NCBI GenBank assembly: GCA_052400625.1
Contig: JBQTGH010000006.1
Strand: one strand, 5' to 3'
DNA from: Thermophagus sp052400625
GTDB lineage: Bacteria > Bacteroidota > Bacteroidia > Bacteroidales > Marinilabiliaceae
Length of the DNA: 64,000 nucleotides
Below, piece by piece: positions 43,549 through 53,166 of this stretch (the stretch's first letter is position 1; each line of letters starts with the position of its first letter). The translations under genes and the position numbers were made by a program. A model generated the notes under the pieces. That model saw nothing but the letters and a program-made list of their open reading frames with translations. It had not been told where the DNA came from and did no database searches.

Positions 43549-43894
43549 CAGTTGATAATTTAAATATTTGAGTGTAATATTTTTTTGTTTTTTAATATAT
43601 AATACTGCCATTCAAAAATAAAATTGGATAAATTCACTTTTTTAGGCTGAATTATTAATATGTTTCATAAAGAGCTATTAATTGAATGAATGACGGGACA
43701 AAAATAAGTAGCCAACGGGAATAAACCTAATTATGTGATTACAGCATGGTTCCCGAAATAAAAAAAACTGTAATTATAGAATTTATTAAGACAATGCTGG
43801 AACAGATTTTCGTGATTAGTGTGGTCTGAGGAATAATTAAAAAATCACTGGTTCTTAAATGAATGGAAATAATTGTGAATGTTATTTTTAGCTA
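43549..43894. other. Divergent intergenic region between galM and the GntR-type regulator
   Basis: About 345 bases, A/T-rich. It must hold the promoters of galM (minus) and of the regulator (plus). I see no copy of the CCTACCAGTA repeat found at the galK promoter and no strong dyad. Confidence 0.4.
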
Positions 43895-44899
43895 ATGGTA
43901 AAAAGATTTATAAATATCGATAAAAACAAGGGAGAACCTCGTTATCGCCAGATTATTAATTCAGTACTTCATTCTGTTCGGAGCGGAAAATTGAAATCTC
44001 AGGATAAATTACCATCTGTTAATGACATTGCCCGTACGTTTAAATTGTCGAGAGATACCGTTTTGATGGCTTATAATGAATTAAAAGCCAGAGGTATTAT
44101 TCGAAGTATTCCCGGAAAGGGTTATTATGTGGATTCGGTTGATATTGGTCAGGAGGAAAAGATTTTTCTGCTTTTTGATGAATTCAACGCCTTTAAGGAA
44201 GATCTGTTTAATTCTTTTATTGAACACCTTGGAGACAATGCGGTGGTGGATATCTTTTTTCATCATTTTAATCCGGAAGTTTTTGCCTCGCTGGTGCTAG
44301 AGCGCAAAGAGCGTTATACGTCTTATGTTATTATGCCCGCCAACCTGCCCAATGTTCTTGAGGTATTGAATCAATTGCAGCAGGAAAGAGTTTATTTGTT
44401 GGATCGAAATCCGGAATATCTCCATGATCGATATCCTTGTGTGTTTCAGGATTTTCATGATGATATGTATCGTGGTTTGTGTGCAGGTTTGGATTTGTTG
44501 AGGAAGTATAAAAAGTTGACATTGATATTTCCTGGCGGAAAAGAGCCGGAGGGCTTCTTAACGGGGTTTAAAATGTTCTGTGACCGTTATTGCTTTCCTT
44601 ATAAGATTCTTTCTTCCTTTAAGCCTCCGGTAGAAAAAGGCAATGTCTATATTCTTCCTAATGACAGGGATTTGGTTAAACTGGTTAAAGATTTGAATAG
44701 TAAAATGTTGAGACCGGGGAGGGATGTGGGTATTATTTCTCTCAACGACACCGGCTTAAAGGAAATCGTGGCAGGAGGTATCACCACTTTGTCGACCGAT
44801 TTTGTGGAAATGGGAAAAAATCTTGCACAACTAATCATGGCCAACAAAAAAGTTTGTCTTAAAAATCCTTCTAGATTAAATATTCGGCAGTCACTGTAG
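43895..44899 (+). CDS. GntR-family regulator with periplasmic-binding-protein-like domain
   Basis: A 334-residue regulator. Residues ~10-75 form a GntR winged helix-turn-helix (RYRQIINSVLHSVRSGKL, LPSVNDIARTFKLSRDTVLMAYNELKARGII, PGKGYYV; these are landmarks). The rest resembles LacI/periplasmic-binding domains (YVIMPANLP, GIISLNDTGLKEIVAGGITTLSTDF), which bind sugars. Position directly upstream of galK and galT suggests it senses galactose or a derivative and controls those genes, with the tandem repeat at the galK promoter as likely target. Confidence 0.85.
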   Translation: MVKRFINIDKNKGEPRYRQIINSVLHSVRSGKLKSQDKLPSVNDIARTFKLSRDTVLMAYNELKARGIIRSIPGKGYYVDSVDIGQEEKIFLLFDEFNAFKEDLFNSFIEHLGDNAVVDIFFHHFNPEVFASLVLERKERYTSYVIMPANLPNVLEVLNQLQQERVYLLDRNPEYLHDRYPCVFQDFHDDMYRGLCAGLDLLRKYKKLTLIFPGGKEPEGFLTGFKMFCDRYCFPYKILSSFKPPVEKGNVYILPNDRDLVKLVKDLNSKMLRPGRDVGIISLNDTGLKEIVAGGITTLSTDFVEMGKNLAQLIMANKKVCLKNPSRLNIRQSL

Positions 44900-45063
44900 T
44901 GCTAGGTTTGCATTTTTTCTTTCTTTTTTTTCGTGATGCATAGTTACGATGTTATAAAATCTTGTCAGAAAAAGGATTAATTGTAGGTTGATGCTTTCCC
45001 GGATGATTTGGCGAGAAGGAATAGCTGCCGAATACCACCCTTTTTTTATTTTGCATTTCAAAA

Positions 45064-45116
45064 TTGTCTGTAATAGAAAGGAAATGTTTATATTTGCCTA
45101 CCAGTACCTACCAGTA
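45064..45116 (+). promoter_or_regulatory. galKT promoter with tandem operator
   Basis: TATATTTG at 45089-45096 is a perfect -7 box, with TTG at 45064-45066 upstream. Immediately after the box lie two head-to-tail copies of CCTACCAGTA (45097-45106, 45107-45116), overlapping the expected start of transcription. A repressor bound there would block initiation. The GntR-type protein encoded upstream is the natural candidate. Confidence 0.7.
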
Positions 45117-45135
45117 GGAAATTAAAAATAGTGAT

Positions 45136-46299
45136 ATGGACTTAAATGCTTTAAAATCAAATTTTGAAAAGATTTACAAGAAGCCTGTGGAAGCGGTCTT
45201 TTTTTCGCCCGGTCGGGTAAATCTTATCGGTGAGCATACCGATTATAATGGAGGATATGTTTTTCCTTGTGCGCTGAGCTACGGCACCTATTTGCTGGTT
45301 AGCAAAAATGACGATCGTGTTTTGCGTTTTGCATCCGAAAATTTGGAGCGGAGGGAAACAGTATCTATTGAAAATATTAGTCAACCATTATCCGGTGATG
45401 CCTGGATGAATTACCCGTTGGGTGTGATGGATCAGTTTAAAAAACAAGGAGTGGTTATGGATCAAGGGGTTGATCTTCTCTACAGCGGCAATATTCCCAA
45501 TGGAGCAGGATTATCTTCTTCGGCTTCAATCGAGTTGGTAACCTCGGTGATGATTAATGATATTTTTGGAGGGAATCTGGAAATGATGGAGATGGTCAAA
45601 ATCTCTCAAAATGCAGAGAATCAGTTTGTAGGTGTAAATTGTGGTATCATGGATCAGTTTGCCGTGGGGATGGGGAAAAAAGATCATGCTCTGGCATTAA
45701 AATGCGATACTATGGAGTGGAGTACAGTCCCTTTAAAACTGGATGGATATAAAATTGTGATCAGCAACACCAATAAACGGCGTGGTCTGGCTGATTCCAA
45801 ATACAACGAGCGGAGATCCGAATGTGAGCAGGCGCTGAAAGAACTTAATAAATCAGGGGAGTACCACTCTTTGAGCGATATTGATTTTCATACTTTTAAT
45901 CAGATTTTTGAACGTCTATCGTCTGATGTTCTGCTTCGTCGTGCTCGTCACGTTATAACAGAGAATCAGCGTGTTTTGGATGCTATGAGAGCGCTTAAAG
46001 AAGGTAATATTCAGGAGTTTGGACAGTTGATGAATGCTTCGCATGTTTCTTTGCGTGATGATTATGAAGTTACGGGTCCGGAATTGGATGCTTTAGCCGA
46101 AGAGGCATGGAAAGCCGATGGGGTTATAGGATCGAGAATGACCGGTGCCGGATTTGGTGGTTGTACCGTTTCCATTGTTCGTGAAAACAAAACCGATGAT
46201 TTCATCCATCAGGTGGGACCTGCGTATGAAAAGAGAACTGGCTTAAAGCCTCAATTTTATATTGCTGACGTTGGAGATGGTGCACGTCGCTTAATGTAA
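45136..46299 (+). CDS. galK: Galactokinase
   Basis: A 387-residue GHMP kinase phosphorylating galactose at C1. The N-terminal galactokinase signature FSPGRVNLIGEHTDYNGGYV, the ATP loop NIPNGAGLSSSASIE and the C-terminal TGAGFGGCTVSIV are all clear, and the catalytic Asp lies in CGIMDQFAVGMGK. Length is standard. It is the first gene of a galKT operon, with galT 31 bases behind it, under a promoter carrying a tandem operator. Confidence 0.96.
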   Translation: MDLNALKSNFEKIYKKPVEAVFFSPGRVNLIGEHTDYNGGYVFPCALSYGTYLLVSKNDDRVLRFASENLERRETVSIENISQPLSGDAWMNYPLGVMDQFKKQGVVMDQGVDLLYSGNIPNGAGLSSSASIELVTSVMINDIFGGNLEMMEMVKISQNAENQFVGVNCGIMDQFAVGMGKKDHALALKCDTMEWSTVPLKLDGYKIVISNTNKRRGLADSKYNERRSECEQALKELNKSGEYHSLSDIDFHTFNQIFERLSSDVLLRRARHVITENQRVLDAMRALKEGNIQEFGQLMNASHVSLRDDYEVTGPELDALAEEAWKADGVIGSRMTGAGFGGCTVSIVRENKTDDFIHQVGPAYEKRTGLKPQFYIADVGDGARRLM

Positions 46300-46330
46300 T
46301 CAGTAATTTTCTTTTAAATGATATTAGGTT

Positions 46331-47377
46331 ATGCAAACGTTTAATATGGAAGAGCATCCCCACCGCAGATATAATGCGCTTACAGGTGAGTGGGTACTGG
46401 TATCTCCTCACCGAGCCAAACGTCCATGGCAGGGCCAGGTGGAAAAAGGTCAGGATGAAAAACGACCTCAATATGATCCTAAGTGTTATTTGTGTCCGGG
46501 CAATGATCGGGTAGGAGGCGAGAAAAATCCCGATTACAAAGCTACTTATACTTTTGTAAATGATTTTTCTGCATTGTTATCCGACACTCCTAAAGGGGAA
46601 GAAAATGACGGCGAATTGTTCCGTGCCGCCAGTGAACAGGGCATTTGTAAAGTGATTTGTTTCTCTCCCCGGCACGATTTAACGATTCCTGAAATGTCGC
46701 ACGAAGCTGTCTGTGGTGTGGTGGATGTATGGCAAAAGGAATATAGGGAACTGGGCGCAAAAGACTTCATTAATTACGTTCAAATTTTTGAAAATAAAGG
46801 GGCTGTTATGGGGTGCAGTAACCCACACCCCCATGGGCAGATTTGGTCAGGCAGTTCTATCCCCGTGGAACCCCTCAAGGAGCAAGTAAAGCAAAAAGCT
46901 TACTTTGATAAACATGGACGGACTTTGTTAAGTGATTATCTTAGTCGTGAATTGGAAAAAGACCAGAGAATCATATACAAGAATGACCATTTTGTGGTCT
47001 TGTCGCCCTACTGGGCAGTGTGGCCTTTTGAAGCAATGATTGTGAGTCGTAGGCCGGTAGCCAGTTTGGACGAACTTACCGAATACGAAAAGTCAGGTCT
47101 TGCAGATGCCTACCGGCAATTAACCATTCGGTATGATAATTTGTTTGAGACTTCATTCCCTTATTCGGCTGGAATCCATCAGGCTCCTACCGATGGTAAA
47201 GAGCATCCTGAATGGCACCTTCATATGCACTTCTATCCACCATTGTTGCGGTCTGCTACCGTTAAGAAATTTATGGTTGGGTACGAAATGTTGGCCAACC
47301 CGCAAAGGGATATTACGCCTGAAACCAGTACACAACGGTTGAAAGGATTACAGGCCATTCATTATAAAAATAGATAG
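46331..47377 (+). CDS. galT: Galactose-1-phosphate uridylyltransferase
   Basis: A 348-residue enzyme moving UMP between glucose-1-P and galactose-1-P. The active-site GCSNPHPHGQIW places the catalytic histidines at H166 and H168. The zinc ligands C52 and C55 are in CYLCPG, and the second His pair region is in WHLHMHFYPP. It completes the Leloir pathway apart from UDP-galactose 4-epimerase, which is not in the window. A terminator follows about 95 bases later. Confidence 0.96.
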   Translation: MQTFNMEEHPHRRYNALTGEWVLVSPHRAKRPWQGQVEKGQDEKRPQYDPKCYLCPGNDRVGGEKNPDYKATYTFVNDFSALLSDTPKGEENDGELFRAASEQGICKVICFSPRHDLTIPEMSHEAVCGVVDVWQKEYRELGAKDFINYVQIFENKGAVMGCSNPHPHGQIWSGSSIPVEPLKEQVKQKAYFDKHGRTLLSDYLSRELEKDQRIIYKNDHFVVLSPYWAVWPFEAMIVSRRPVASLDELTEYEKSGLADAYRQLTIRYDNLFETSFPYSAGIHQAPTDGKEHPEWHLHMHFYPPLLRSATVKKFMVGYEMLANPQRDITPETSTQRLKGLQAIHYKNR

Positions 47378-47470
47378 GAGCATTGTTGGTCTTATAGGTG
47401 CTTAAATTGATGAAGACTCGTTGATTAGAATTATTTAGGGCTTGTAAAATAGGCCATAATAGGCCAAATG

Positions 47471-47523
47471 GGTCCGGATGAGATAACCAGAAGATGGTTT
47501 TCCCATCCGGACTTTTCTTTTTC
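47471..47523 (+). terminator. Terminator of galKT
   Basis: GTCCGGATG (47472-47480) pairs with CATCCGGAC (47504-47512) across a 23-nt loop that can itself pair partly, followed by TTTTCTTTTT. It is located after galT and before the purL promoter. Confidence 0.8.
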
Positions 47524-47647
47524 CCAAAGAAGTTACTCTTTTTTGTTCGCTGCGAAATGAATGATGGTGCAAGTGGAAATAGCTTAAATTTGTATGGATT
47601 TGCCCTCGCTAAATGATAAATTGCTACCGTTAATTCGTGAAATGTTT

Positions 47648-47655
47648 TAATTTTG
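47648..47655 (+). promoter_or_regulatory. purL promoter -7 box
   Basis: TAATTTTG fits TAnnTTTG. A transcript would start near 47662, downstream of the TTG at 47653, so ATG 47695 is the better start of purL. The rest of the ~300-base gap before it contains the galKT terminator and nothing else of note. Confidence 0.55.
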
Positions 47656-47694
47656 CAGCTTCTACGATATAAACCGCATAAAACTGAAGATCAA

Positions 47695-50600
47695 ATGGTA
47701 CATTTTTTCCAGGGCGAGAATCGTCGCGTGTTAGCTGTTGGTAGCAGCACTACTCTCTCAAAAACCGATTTAGAAAAATTAATTTGGCTTTTTGATGGTG
47801 CACGACTTTTAGAAAACCAAAAACTGGAAGGTTTCTTTGTTGGACCCCGAAAAGAAATGATCACACCCTGGAGTACCAATGCAGTGGAAATTACCTTGAA
47901 CATGGGAATTGCCGGCATTGAACGAATCGAAGAATTTTTTGCCACAGATCACCCAAAGGCGCAATATGATCCCATGTTACAAGCCATGTACGATGGCTTG
48001 GATCAGGATGTTTTTAATATCGCGAAAGAGCCGGACCCCGTTATTTTTGTGGAAAATATTGAGGCATATAATGAGAAGGAAGGATTAGCGCTTAGCAATG
48101 AAGAAATAGAATATCTGAATGATTTGAGTCGACGTCTGGGGCGTAAATTGACCGATAGTGAAGTTTTTGGATTTTCACAGGTAAATTCAGAGCATTGTCG
48201 TCATAAAATTTTCAACGGGACGTTTATTATTGATGGGGAAGAGAAACAAAGCTCTCTGTTTAAATTGATAAAGAAAACCTCTGAAAAAAACCCCAATTAT
48301 CTGGTATCAGCCTATAAGGACAATGTGGCATTTATTCAGGGACCTTTGGCCAAACAATTTGCCCCTGTGCGCCAGGATACTTCTGATTTTTTTGTTGAAA
48401 AGGATATTGAAACCGTTTTATCTCTGAAGGCTGAAACCCACAACTTTCCCACCACCGTGGAACCTTTTAACGGTGCTGCTACCGGTTCCGGCGGTGAAAT
48501 ACGTGACCGACTTGGCGGTGGAAAAGGAAGTCTTCCTTTGGCCGGAACAGCCGTTTACATGACCAGTTATCCCCGTCCCGGCGATGGCCGGAAGTGGGAA
48601 AAGGCATTTCCGGAACGACCATGGCTTTATCAGACACCGGAGCAAATTTTAATAAAGGCATCTAACGGAGCCAGCGATTTTGGAAATAAATTTGGACAAC
48701 CACTCATCTGTGGATCGGTCCTGACTTTCGAGCATTTTGAAAATTATCACAAATTTGCTTTTGATAAAGTGATTATGTTGGCAGGTGGTATCGGATTTGC
48801 TAAAAAAGATCACAGCCTAAAGGATACACCCGCTAAAGGTGATCAGGTGGTGGTGCTGGGAGGGGACAATTACCGTATCGGAATGGGAGGTGGTGCCGTT
48901 TCTTCTGTGGCCACTGGTGAGTTTGCCAATTCCATTGAATTAAATGCGGTTCAACGTTCCAATCCCGAAATGCAAAAGCGGGTCATGAATGCCATTCGTG
49001 CCATGGCCGAAAGCGATGAAAACCCAATTGTTTCTATTCATGATCATGGTGCCGGTGGACACTTAAACTGTCTTTCTGAATTGGTAGAGGAAACGGGTGG
49101 TACCATCCATCTTGATCAGTTGCCGGTGGGTGATCCTACCTTGTCGGCAAAGGAAATTGTAGGGAATGAATCACAAGAGCGGATGGGGTTGGTGTTGCAT
49201 GAAAAAGATGTTGAAAAGCTCAAAAAAGTAGCCGATAGGGAGCGTGCTCCCATGTATGTGGTGGGACAAACTACCGGTGATATGCAGTTCCGTTTTGTGG
49301 ATGATAAAGGCAATGTACCCATCGATCTGCAATTGGCGGATATGTTCGGAAATCCACCTAAAACAGTTATGAAAGACGAGGTGGTTTCTAGACAATTTGA
49401 GGATATAAAATATGATGTTAATGAGGTTGAAAATGACCTCGAAATGGTTCTTCAACTGGAGGCGGTGGCATGTAAAGACTGGTTGACAAATAAGGTAGAC
49501 CGTTCGGTGACCGGTAAGGTTGCCTGTCAGCAATGTGTTGGTGAAATCCAGTTGCCTTTAAGTGATCTGGGGGCGACAACAATCGATTATTCCGGAAGTA
49601 AAGGTGTTGCTACATCGATCGGCCATGCCCCGGGCATTGGATTGGTCGATGCTAAAGCCGGATCTGTCATTTCTGTAGCCGAAGCTTTGACAAATATTGT
49701 TTGGGCTCCGCTGACGCATGGCATAAAAGGAATAAGTTTAAGTGCCAACTGGATGTGGCCTTGTCGAAATAGTGGGGAAGATGCCCGCTTATATGAGGCA
49801 GTGGATGCTGTTAGTCGTTTTGCCTGTGATCTTGGAATCAACATTCCTACCGGAAAAGATTCTTTGTCTATGACGCAAAAATATCCTGACGGAGAAGCTG
49901 TCATCTCCCCAGGAACGGTGATTATAAGTGCTGCGGCCGAGACAGACGATGTTCGCAGGATTGTTAAGCCGGTGTTGAAAAAAGAATGCGATACCTACCT
50001 TATATATATTGATCTGTCGTCGGATACCATGAAGATTGGAGGAAGCAGTTTTGCCCAGATTAGAAATAAGCTGGGCAATGAAGTTCCAACGATAAAAGAT
50101 TCCAACTATTTCCGTCAAGGCTTTGAAACGATTCAGCAATTGGTTCGGGAAGGATTGGTACTGGCAGGACATGACGTTTCGGCGGGTGGAATGGTAACCA
50201 CCTTGCTGGAGATGTGTTTCGCTAATAAAGATTATGGTGTGGAAGCGGATCTTTCCAATATGATGGAAGAAGATCCTGTTAAGCTGCTTTTTAGCGAAAA
50301 TCCTGCTGTCGTGATTCAGGTTGCTGATCTGGATACTGTGGGTGGTTTGCTTGAGCAGGCAGGTATCCGATTTGAGGTGATTGGTCGGCCGGTTGAAACG
50401 CGACATTTGAAGGTGAAGACAAAAATCAAAAACTTCAGCTTTGATATCGACCATATGCGGGATGTTTGGTTTAGGACTTCTTATTTGCTCGATCGCAACC
50501 AATCCGGGGAGAAGAAAGCTGAAGAGCGTTTCAATAATTACAAAAAACAAGCTTTGGAGTTTCAGTTCCCGGCTCATTTCCAAGGTACGTTGGAATCGCT

Positions 50601-51387
50601 TGCTCTGATTAATCCTCAAAGGGTCACAAAGGCTGCCATTATTCGGGAAAAAGGTGTTAATGGTGATCGGGAAATGGCTTATTCTCTTTATAAAGCCGGT
50701 TTTGCAGTAAAAGATGTTCACATGACCGATCTGATTTCGGGAAGAGAAACTTTAGAAGAAATTGATTTTATTGTTTTTGTGGGAGGCTTTTCCAATTCAG
50801 ATGTTATGGGATCCTCTAAAGGATGGGCCGGAGCATTCCGATATAACGAAAAGGCTCAAAAAGCGCTGGAGAATTTTTATGCACGTCCCGATACTTTGAG
50901 TCTGGGGGTCTGTAACGGTTGTCAGCTAATGGTGAATCTTGATCTGATTAATCCGGAACATGAAAAGAAAGCCAGAATGCTTCACAATGATTCGCATAAA
51001 TTCGAATCTAATTTTGTAACCATGACTATTCAGGAGAACCATTCAGTTATGTTGAAGTCGTTGGCCGGCTCTAAGATCGGGGTTTGGGTGGCTCACGGGG
51101 AGGGGAAGTTCTGTCTGCCGATGGAGGAAAATGCCTATCATATTCCCGGAAAATATGGTTATGAAGCATATCCTTCGAACCCAAACGGAAGTGATTATAA
51201 TGCAGCTGCCATATGTTCGCAAGATGGCCGTCACCTTGCCATGATGCCTCATTTGGAACGGTCGGTTTTTCCATGGCAGTGGAGTCACTATCCGCAGGGA
51301 AGAAGCAACGATGCCATAACCCCTTGGATGGAGGCTTTTGTAAATGCCCGTAAATGGATCGAAGAAAAGCACAAACAAAAAGAATAA
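47695..51387 (+). CDS. purL: Phosphoribosylformylglycinamidine synthase (single-chain PurL)
   Basis: A 1230-residue enzyme of purine synthesis that converts FGAR to FGAM with glutamine and ATP. In order it has an N-terminal PurS-like part (ending near residue 150), two AIRS-type ATP-binding halves (SEHCRHKIF, EVHD-type ETHNFPTTVEPFNGAATGSGGEIRD, and the second with GKDSLSMTQKY) and a C-terminal glutamine amidotransferase with nucleophile C1073 in GVCNGCQLM and PHLERS. The fused form is standard in Bacteroidota and proteobacteria. The start at 47695 matches the family and the upstream -7 box. Confidence 0.95.
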   Translation: MVHFFQGENRRVLAVGSSTTLSKTDLEKLIWLFDGARLLENQKLEGFFVGPRKEMITPWSTNAVEITLNMGIAGIERIEEFFATDHPKAQYDPMLQAMYDGLDQDVFNIAKEPDPVIFVENIEAYNEKEGLALSNEEIEYLNDLSRRLGRKLTDSEVFGFSQVNSEHCRHKIFNGTFIIDGEEKQSSLFKLIKKTSEKNPNYLVSAYKDNVAFIQGPLAKQFAPVRQDTSDFFVEKDIETVLSLKAETHNFPTTVEPFNGAATGSGGEIRDRLGGGKGSLPLAGTAVYMTSYPRPGDGRKWEKAFPERPWLYQTPEQILIKASNGASDFGNKFGQPLICGSVLTFEHFENYHKFAFDKVIMLAGGIGFAKKDHSLKDTPAKGDQVVVLGGDNYRIGMGGGAVSSVATGEFANSIELNAVQRSNPEMQKRVMNAIRAMAESDENPIVSIHDHGAGGHLNCLSELVEETGGTIHLDQLPVGDPTLSAKEIVGNESQERMGLVLHEKDVEKLKKVADRERAPMYVVGQTTGDMQFRFVDDKGNVPIDLQLADMFGNPPKTVMKDEVVSRQFEDIKYDVNEVENDLEMVLQLEAVACKDWLTNKVDRSVTGKVACQQCVGEIQLPLSDLGATTIDYSGSKGVATSIGHAPGIGLVDAKAGSVISVAEALTNIVWAPLTHGIKGISLSANWMWPCRNSGEDARLYEAVDAVSRFACDLGINIPTGKDSLSMTQKYPDGEAVISPGTVIISAAAETDDVRRIVKPVLKKECDTYLIYIDLSSDTMKIGGSSFAQIRNKLGNEVPTIKDSNYFRQGFETIQQLVREGLVLAGHDVSAGGMVTTLLEMCFANKDYGVEADLSNMMEEDPVKLLFSENPAVVIQVADLDTVGGLLEQAGIRFEVIGRPVETRHLKVKTKIKNFSFDIDHMRDVWFRTSYLLDRNQSGEKKAEERFNNYKKQALEFQFPAHFQGTLESLALINPQRVTKAAIIREKGVNGDREMAYSLYKAGFAVKDVHMTDLISGRETLEEIDFIVFVGGFSNSDVMGSSKGWAGAFRYNEKAQKALENFYARPDTLSLGVCNGCQLMVNLDLINPEHEKKARMLHNDSHKFESNFVTMTIQENHSVMLKSLAGSKIGVWVAHGEGKFCLPMEENAYHIPGKYGYEAYPSNPNGSDYNAAAICSQDGRHLAMMPHLERSVFPWQWSHYPQGRSNDAITPWMEAFVNARKWIEEKHKQKE

Positions 51388-51404
51388 GTGGATATAAAAC
51401 TATT

Positions 51405-51460
51405 AGTTAAGGCCCTGGATGGTGTTGGTTATTGTCCATCTAAGGGCCTTAATCATTTTT
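51405..51460 (+). terminator. Terminator of purL
   Basis: TTAAGGCCCT (51407-51416) pairs with AGGGCCTTAA (51443-51452), extended inward by GGATGG/CCATC, followed by T-rich ATCATTTTT. Confidence 0.8.
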
Positions 51461-51550
51461 GGTAGTTTTGGCCTCGCCTATAAAAAGATTTATGAAATGC
51501 CCTTTCCTTTATTGATTTTTCTTCGTTTTTGGTCAGAATAAAGAACGCGG

Positions 51551-52231
51551 TTAGAAATAGACTTCAGCATGTATTTTCTCCGAAGGAATACCCTGCGTTT
51601 CCAGAAGGTCATACACATCATGGATCATGCTGCTATTACCACACAGATAACAACGAACCTTGCCTTCAATAGGGTTTTCTTCGAGATAATTGGTTACCCG
51701 TCCGAAATAGGAATCTTGACTTTTTTGGCGTGAGGTACACGCCACATATCGGGAAGGGGCATAAAAGTCTGATTCGTATTTTTCGGTGGTATTGCGAATA
51801 CCGTGAAGAATACGATAATTGAGGACGGGATATGATTTTATAAAACTATGGAACGGTGAAATGCCTGTACCGGTTGCAATAAACAACAATTGTTCATTGG
51901 GATCGATCTGGGAGGGGAGGGAAAAATAACCTACAGGTTCTTCCACCACCAACATGTTACCGGGTTTTTGCTTTTTAAGAACTGGAGAGATAAACCCATC
52001 GGTCACTTCCTTGACCAGAATTTCCAGATAATCATCATTTTCACCACTATAAATAGAATATTCTCTGGTATGGATGCTGTTGGCCGGACCAACGTTGATG
52101 TGTTGTCCTGCTTTGAATTTGAGATTATTTCTTTCCATTCTGATGATAAAGGTGGAGTCTGTTAAATGTTTTATTTCCAGGATTTCATGTAGTTTTGTGG
52201 AAATTTTATTGGCTTCCGATACTTTATTCAT
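51551..52231 (-). CDS. Ferredoxin/flavodoxin-NADP reductase-like oxidoreductase
   Basis: A 226-residue FNR-fold protein. The FAD-binding motif TREYSIYSG (R-x-Y-S), the flavin phosphate part GFISPVLKKQKPG, the NAD(P) site FIATGTGISPFHSFI and the C-terminal CYLCGNSSMIHDVYDLLETQGI with HAEVYF are characteristic. There is no ferredoxin or heme domain, so it is a free-standing reductase that passes electrons between NAD(P)H and a small carrier. It is convergent with purL and isolated. The partner is unknown. Confidence 0.87.
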   Translation of the reverse strand: MNKVSEANKISTKLHEILEIKHLTDSTFIIRMERNNLKFKAGQHINVGPANSIHTREYSIYSGENDDYLEILVKEVTDGFISPVLKKQKPGNMLVVEEPVGYFSLPSQIDPNEQLLFIATGTGISPFHSFIKSYPVLNYRILHGIRNTTEKYESDFYAPSRYVACTSRQKSQDSYFGRVTNYLEENPIEGKVRCYLCGNSSMIHDVYDLLETQGIPSEKIHAEVYF

Positions 52232-52733
52232 GGCAAAAAAATTTAGAATTTGTTTTTAATCGTATCAATGAGTTTTTACTGATTTACTTAGTATCAACCA
52301 TCGGTATTCAAAACTTGTGTGGGTCGACGTTTCTAACACTTTAGTTAAGTGTTGTAATGTTAAGTTGATGGTGTTAGGTGTTGCCCAAAGTTTAAAATCT
52401 TTCATAGAAGGGACCTAAACGAGGCTTCCTGAAAGTTCAGAAACAAAACTGTGGTTTAGAAAAAATGTTCACTATTGTTGGCTAAATCTTATTTTGGTGC
52501 CTTTGGATGATTTTTTGCCCGTAACACTAAAATGAGGATATCATTTGGCAAAATTCTTTTTGAATGTGCCTATTCATGTTTTTGTAATTGATGTTTATTG
52601 GTTACTTATTCTCTTGCCATTCGGGGTTCCTTTAATTTTCTCTTTTCATTGAAGTGTATTTGTTTAACATGAAGCTGCGAGTAGAATTATGCCGTCTTTT
52701 TTAATCCGTAAATAAAAGTTGATAATTAGGCCT
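52232..52733. other. Gene-free region upstream of the reductase gene
   Basis: About 500 bases, A/T-rich, with a hairpin AACACTT-TAGTT-AAGTGTT (52335-52353) without a T-run. No gene is seen. The stretch continues into array D and leader element copy 4, making a ~935-base intergenic region in all. Confidence 0.5.
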
Positions 52734-52825
52734 GCGATTGCATCGCATCGGAACATGTGATTGCATCACATCGGAGCATGTGATTGAGTCGCATCGAGGC
52801 ATGCGATTGAGCTGCATCGAAGCAA
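52734..52825. repeat. Tandem array D: four 23-bp units
   Basis: Four units of exactly 23 bp start at 52734, 52757, 52780 and 52803. Unit 1 contains the dyad GCGAT-TGC-ATCGC and unit 2 GTGAT-TGC-ATCAC: both arms changed together, so symmetry is kept. Units 3 and 4 are less symmetric. All units share CATCG and a following purine-rich GG/AG-CAT. The dyad GTGAT..ATCAC recurs in array A at 1527-1540. The open frame across it on the minus strand is repetitive and not called as a gene. Confidence 0.85.
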
Positions 52826-52968
52826 ACATCTGGGTTTGATGTATATAGAATAGGATTGAACTGTTCTTCATTATTTGGAGAATGCACCCACTTTCCGGCC
52901 TGGAGTTGTGTGAATGTGGCCTGTTATGCATGTCACCTACAAACCAACACTTTGGACTTAATTTTTTC

Positions 52969-53079
52969 GGATGAAACGAGCATGACAAATTCCCATTTTC
53001 ATACCCGGAATATGAATGAACTTAAGATCATACGCGTTCCATTCGTCAAAAAACCTAGATAAACTTTATTCGGATGAAA
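52969..53079 (+). repeat. Dispersed leader element, copy 4 (orphan, upstream of ppk1)
   Basis: A diverged 111-bp copy: left arm GATGAAACGAGCATGACAAA, right arm ATCATACGCGTTCCATTCGTC and the end TAGATAAACTTTAT-TCGGATGAAA, nearly as in copy 3. The arms still pair at about 12 of 16 positions. TTCGGATGAAA occurs at both ends of this copy, as direct repeats. Its terminal ATG (53074) opens only an 8-codon frame; the ppk1 start lies 93 bases further on. Confidence 0.65.
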
Positions 53080-53166
53080 TTTTTATTGACTTATTTTTAG
53101 TGTGTGAAATCAACAAATTGTGGCTATATTAGTTTTTCTTTATGAATTGTTTTAAGGTCAACATCT

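Noticed and set aside
49789..50721. 310-residue frame antisense to purL
   Set aside because: It lies wholly inside purL on the other strand, has no promoter or family resemblance, and purL is unambiguous.
52701..52988. 95-residue minus-strand frame across array D
   Set aside because: It is composed partly of translated repeat units and lacks any family feature; array D explains it.
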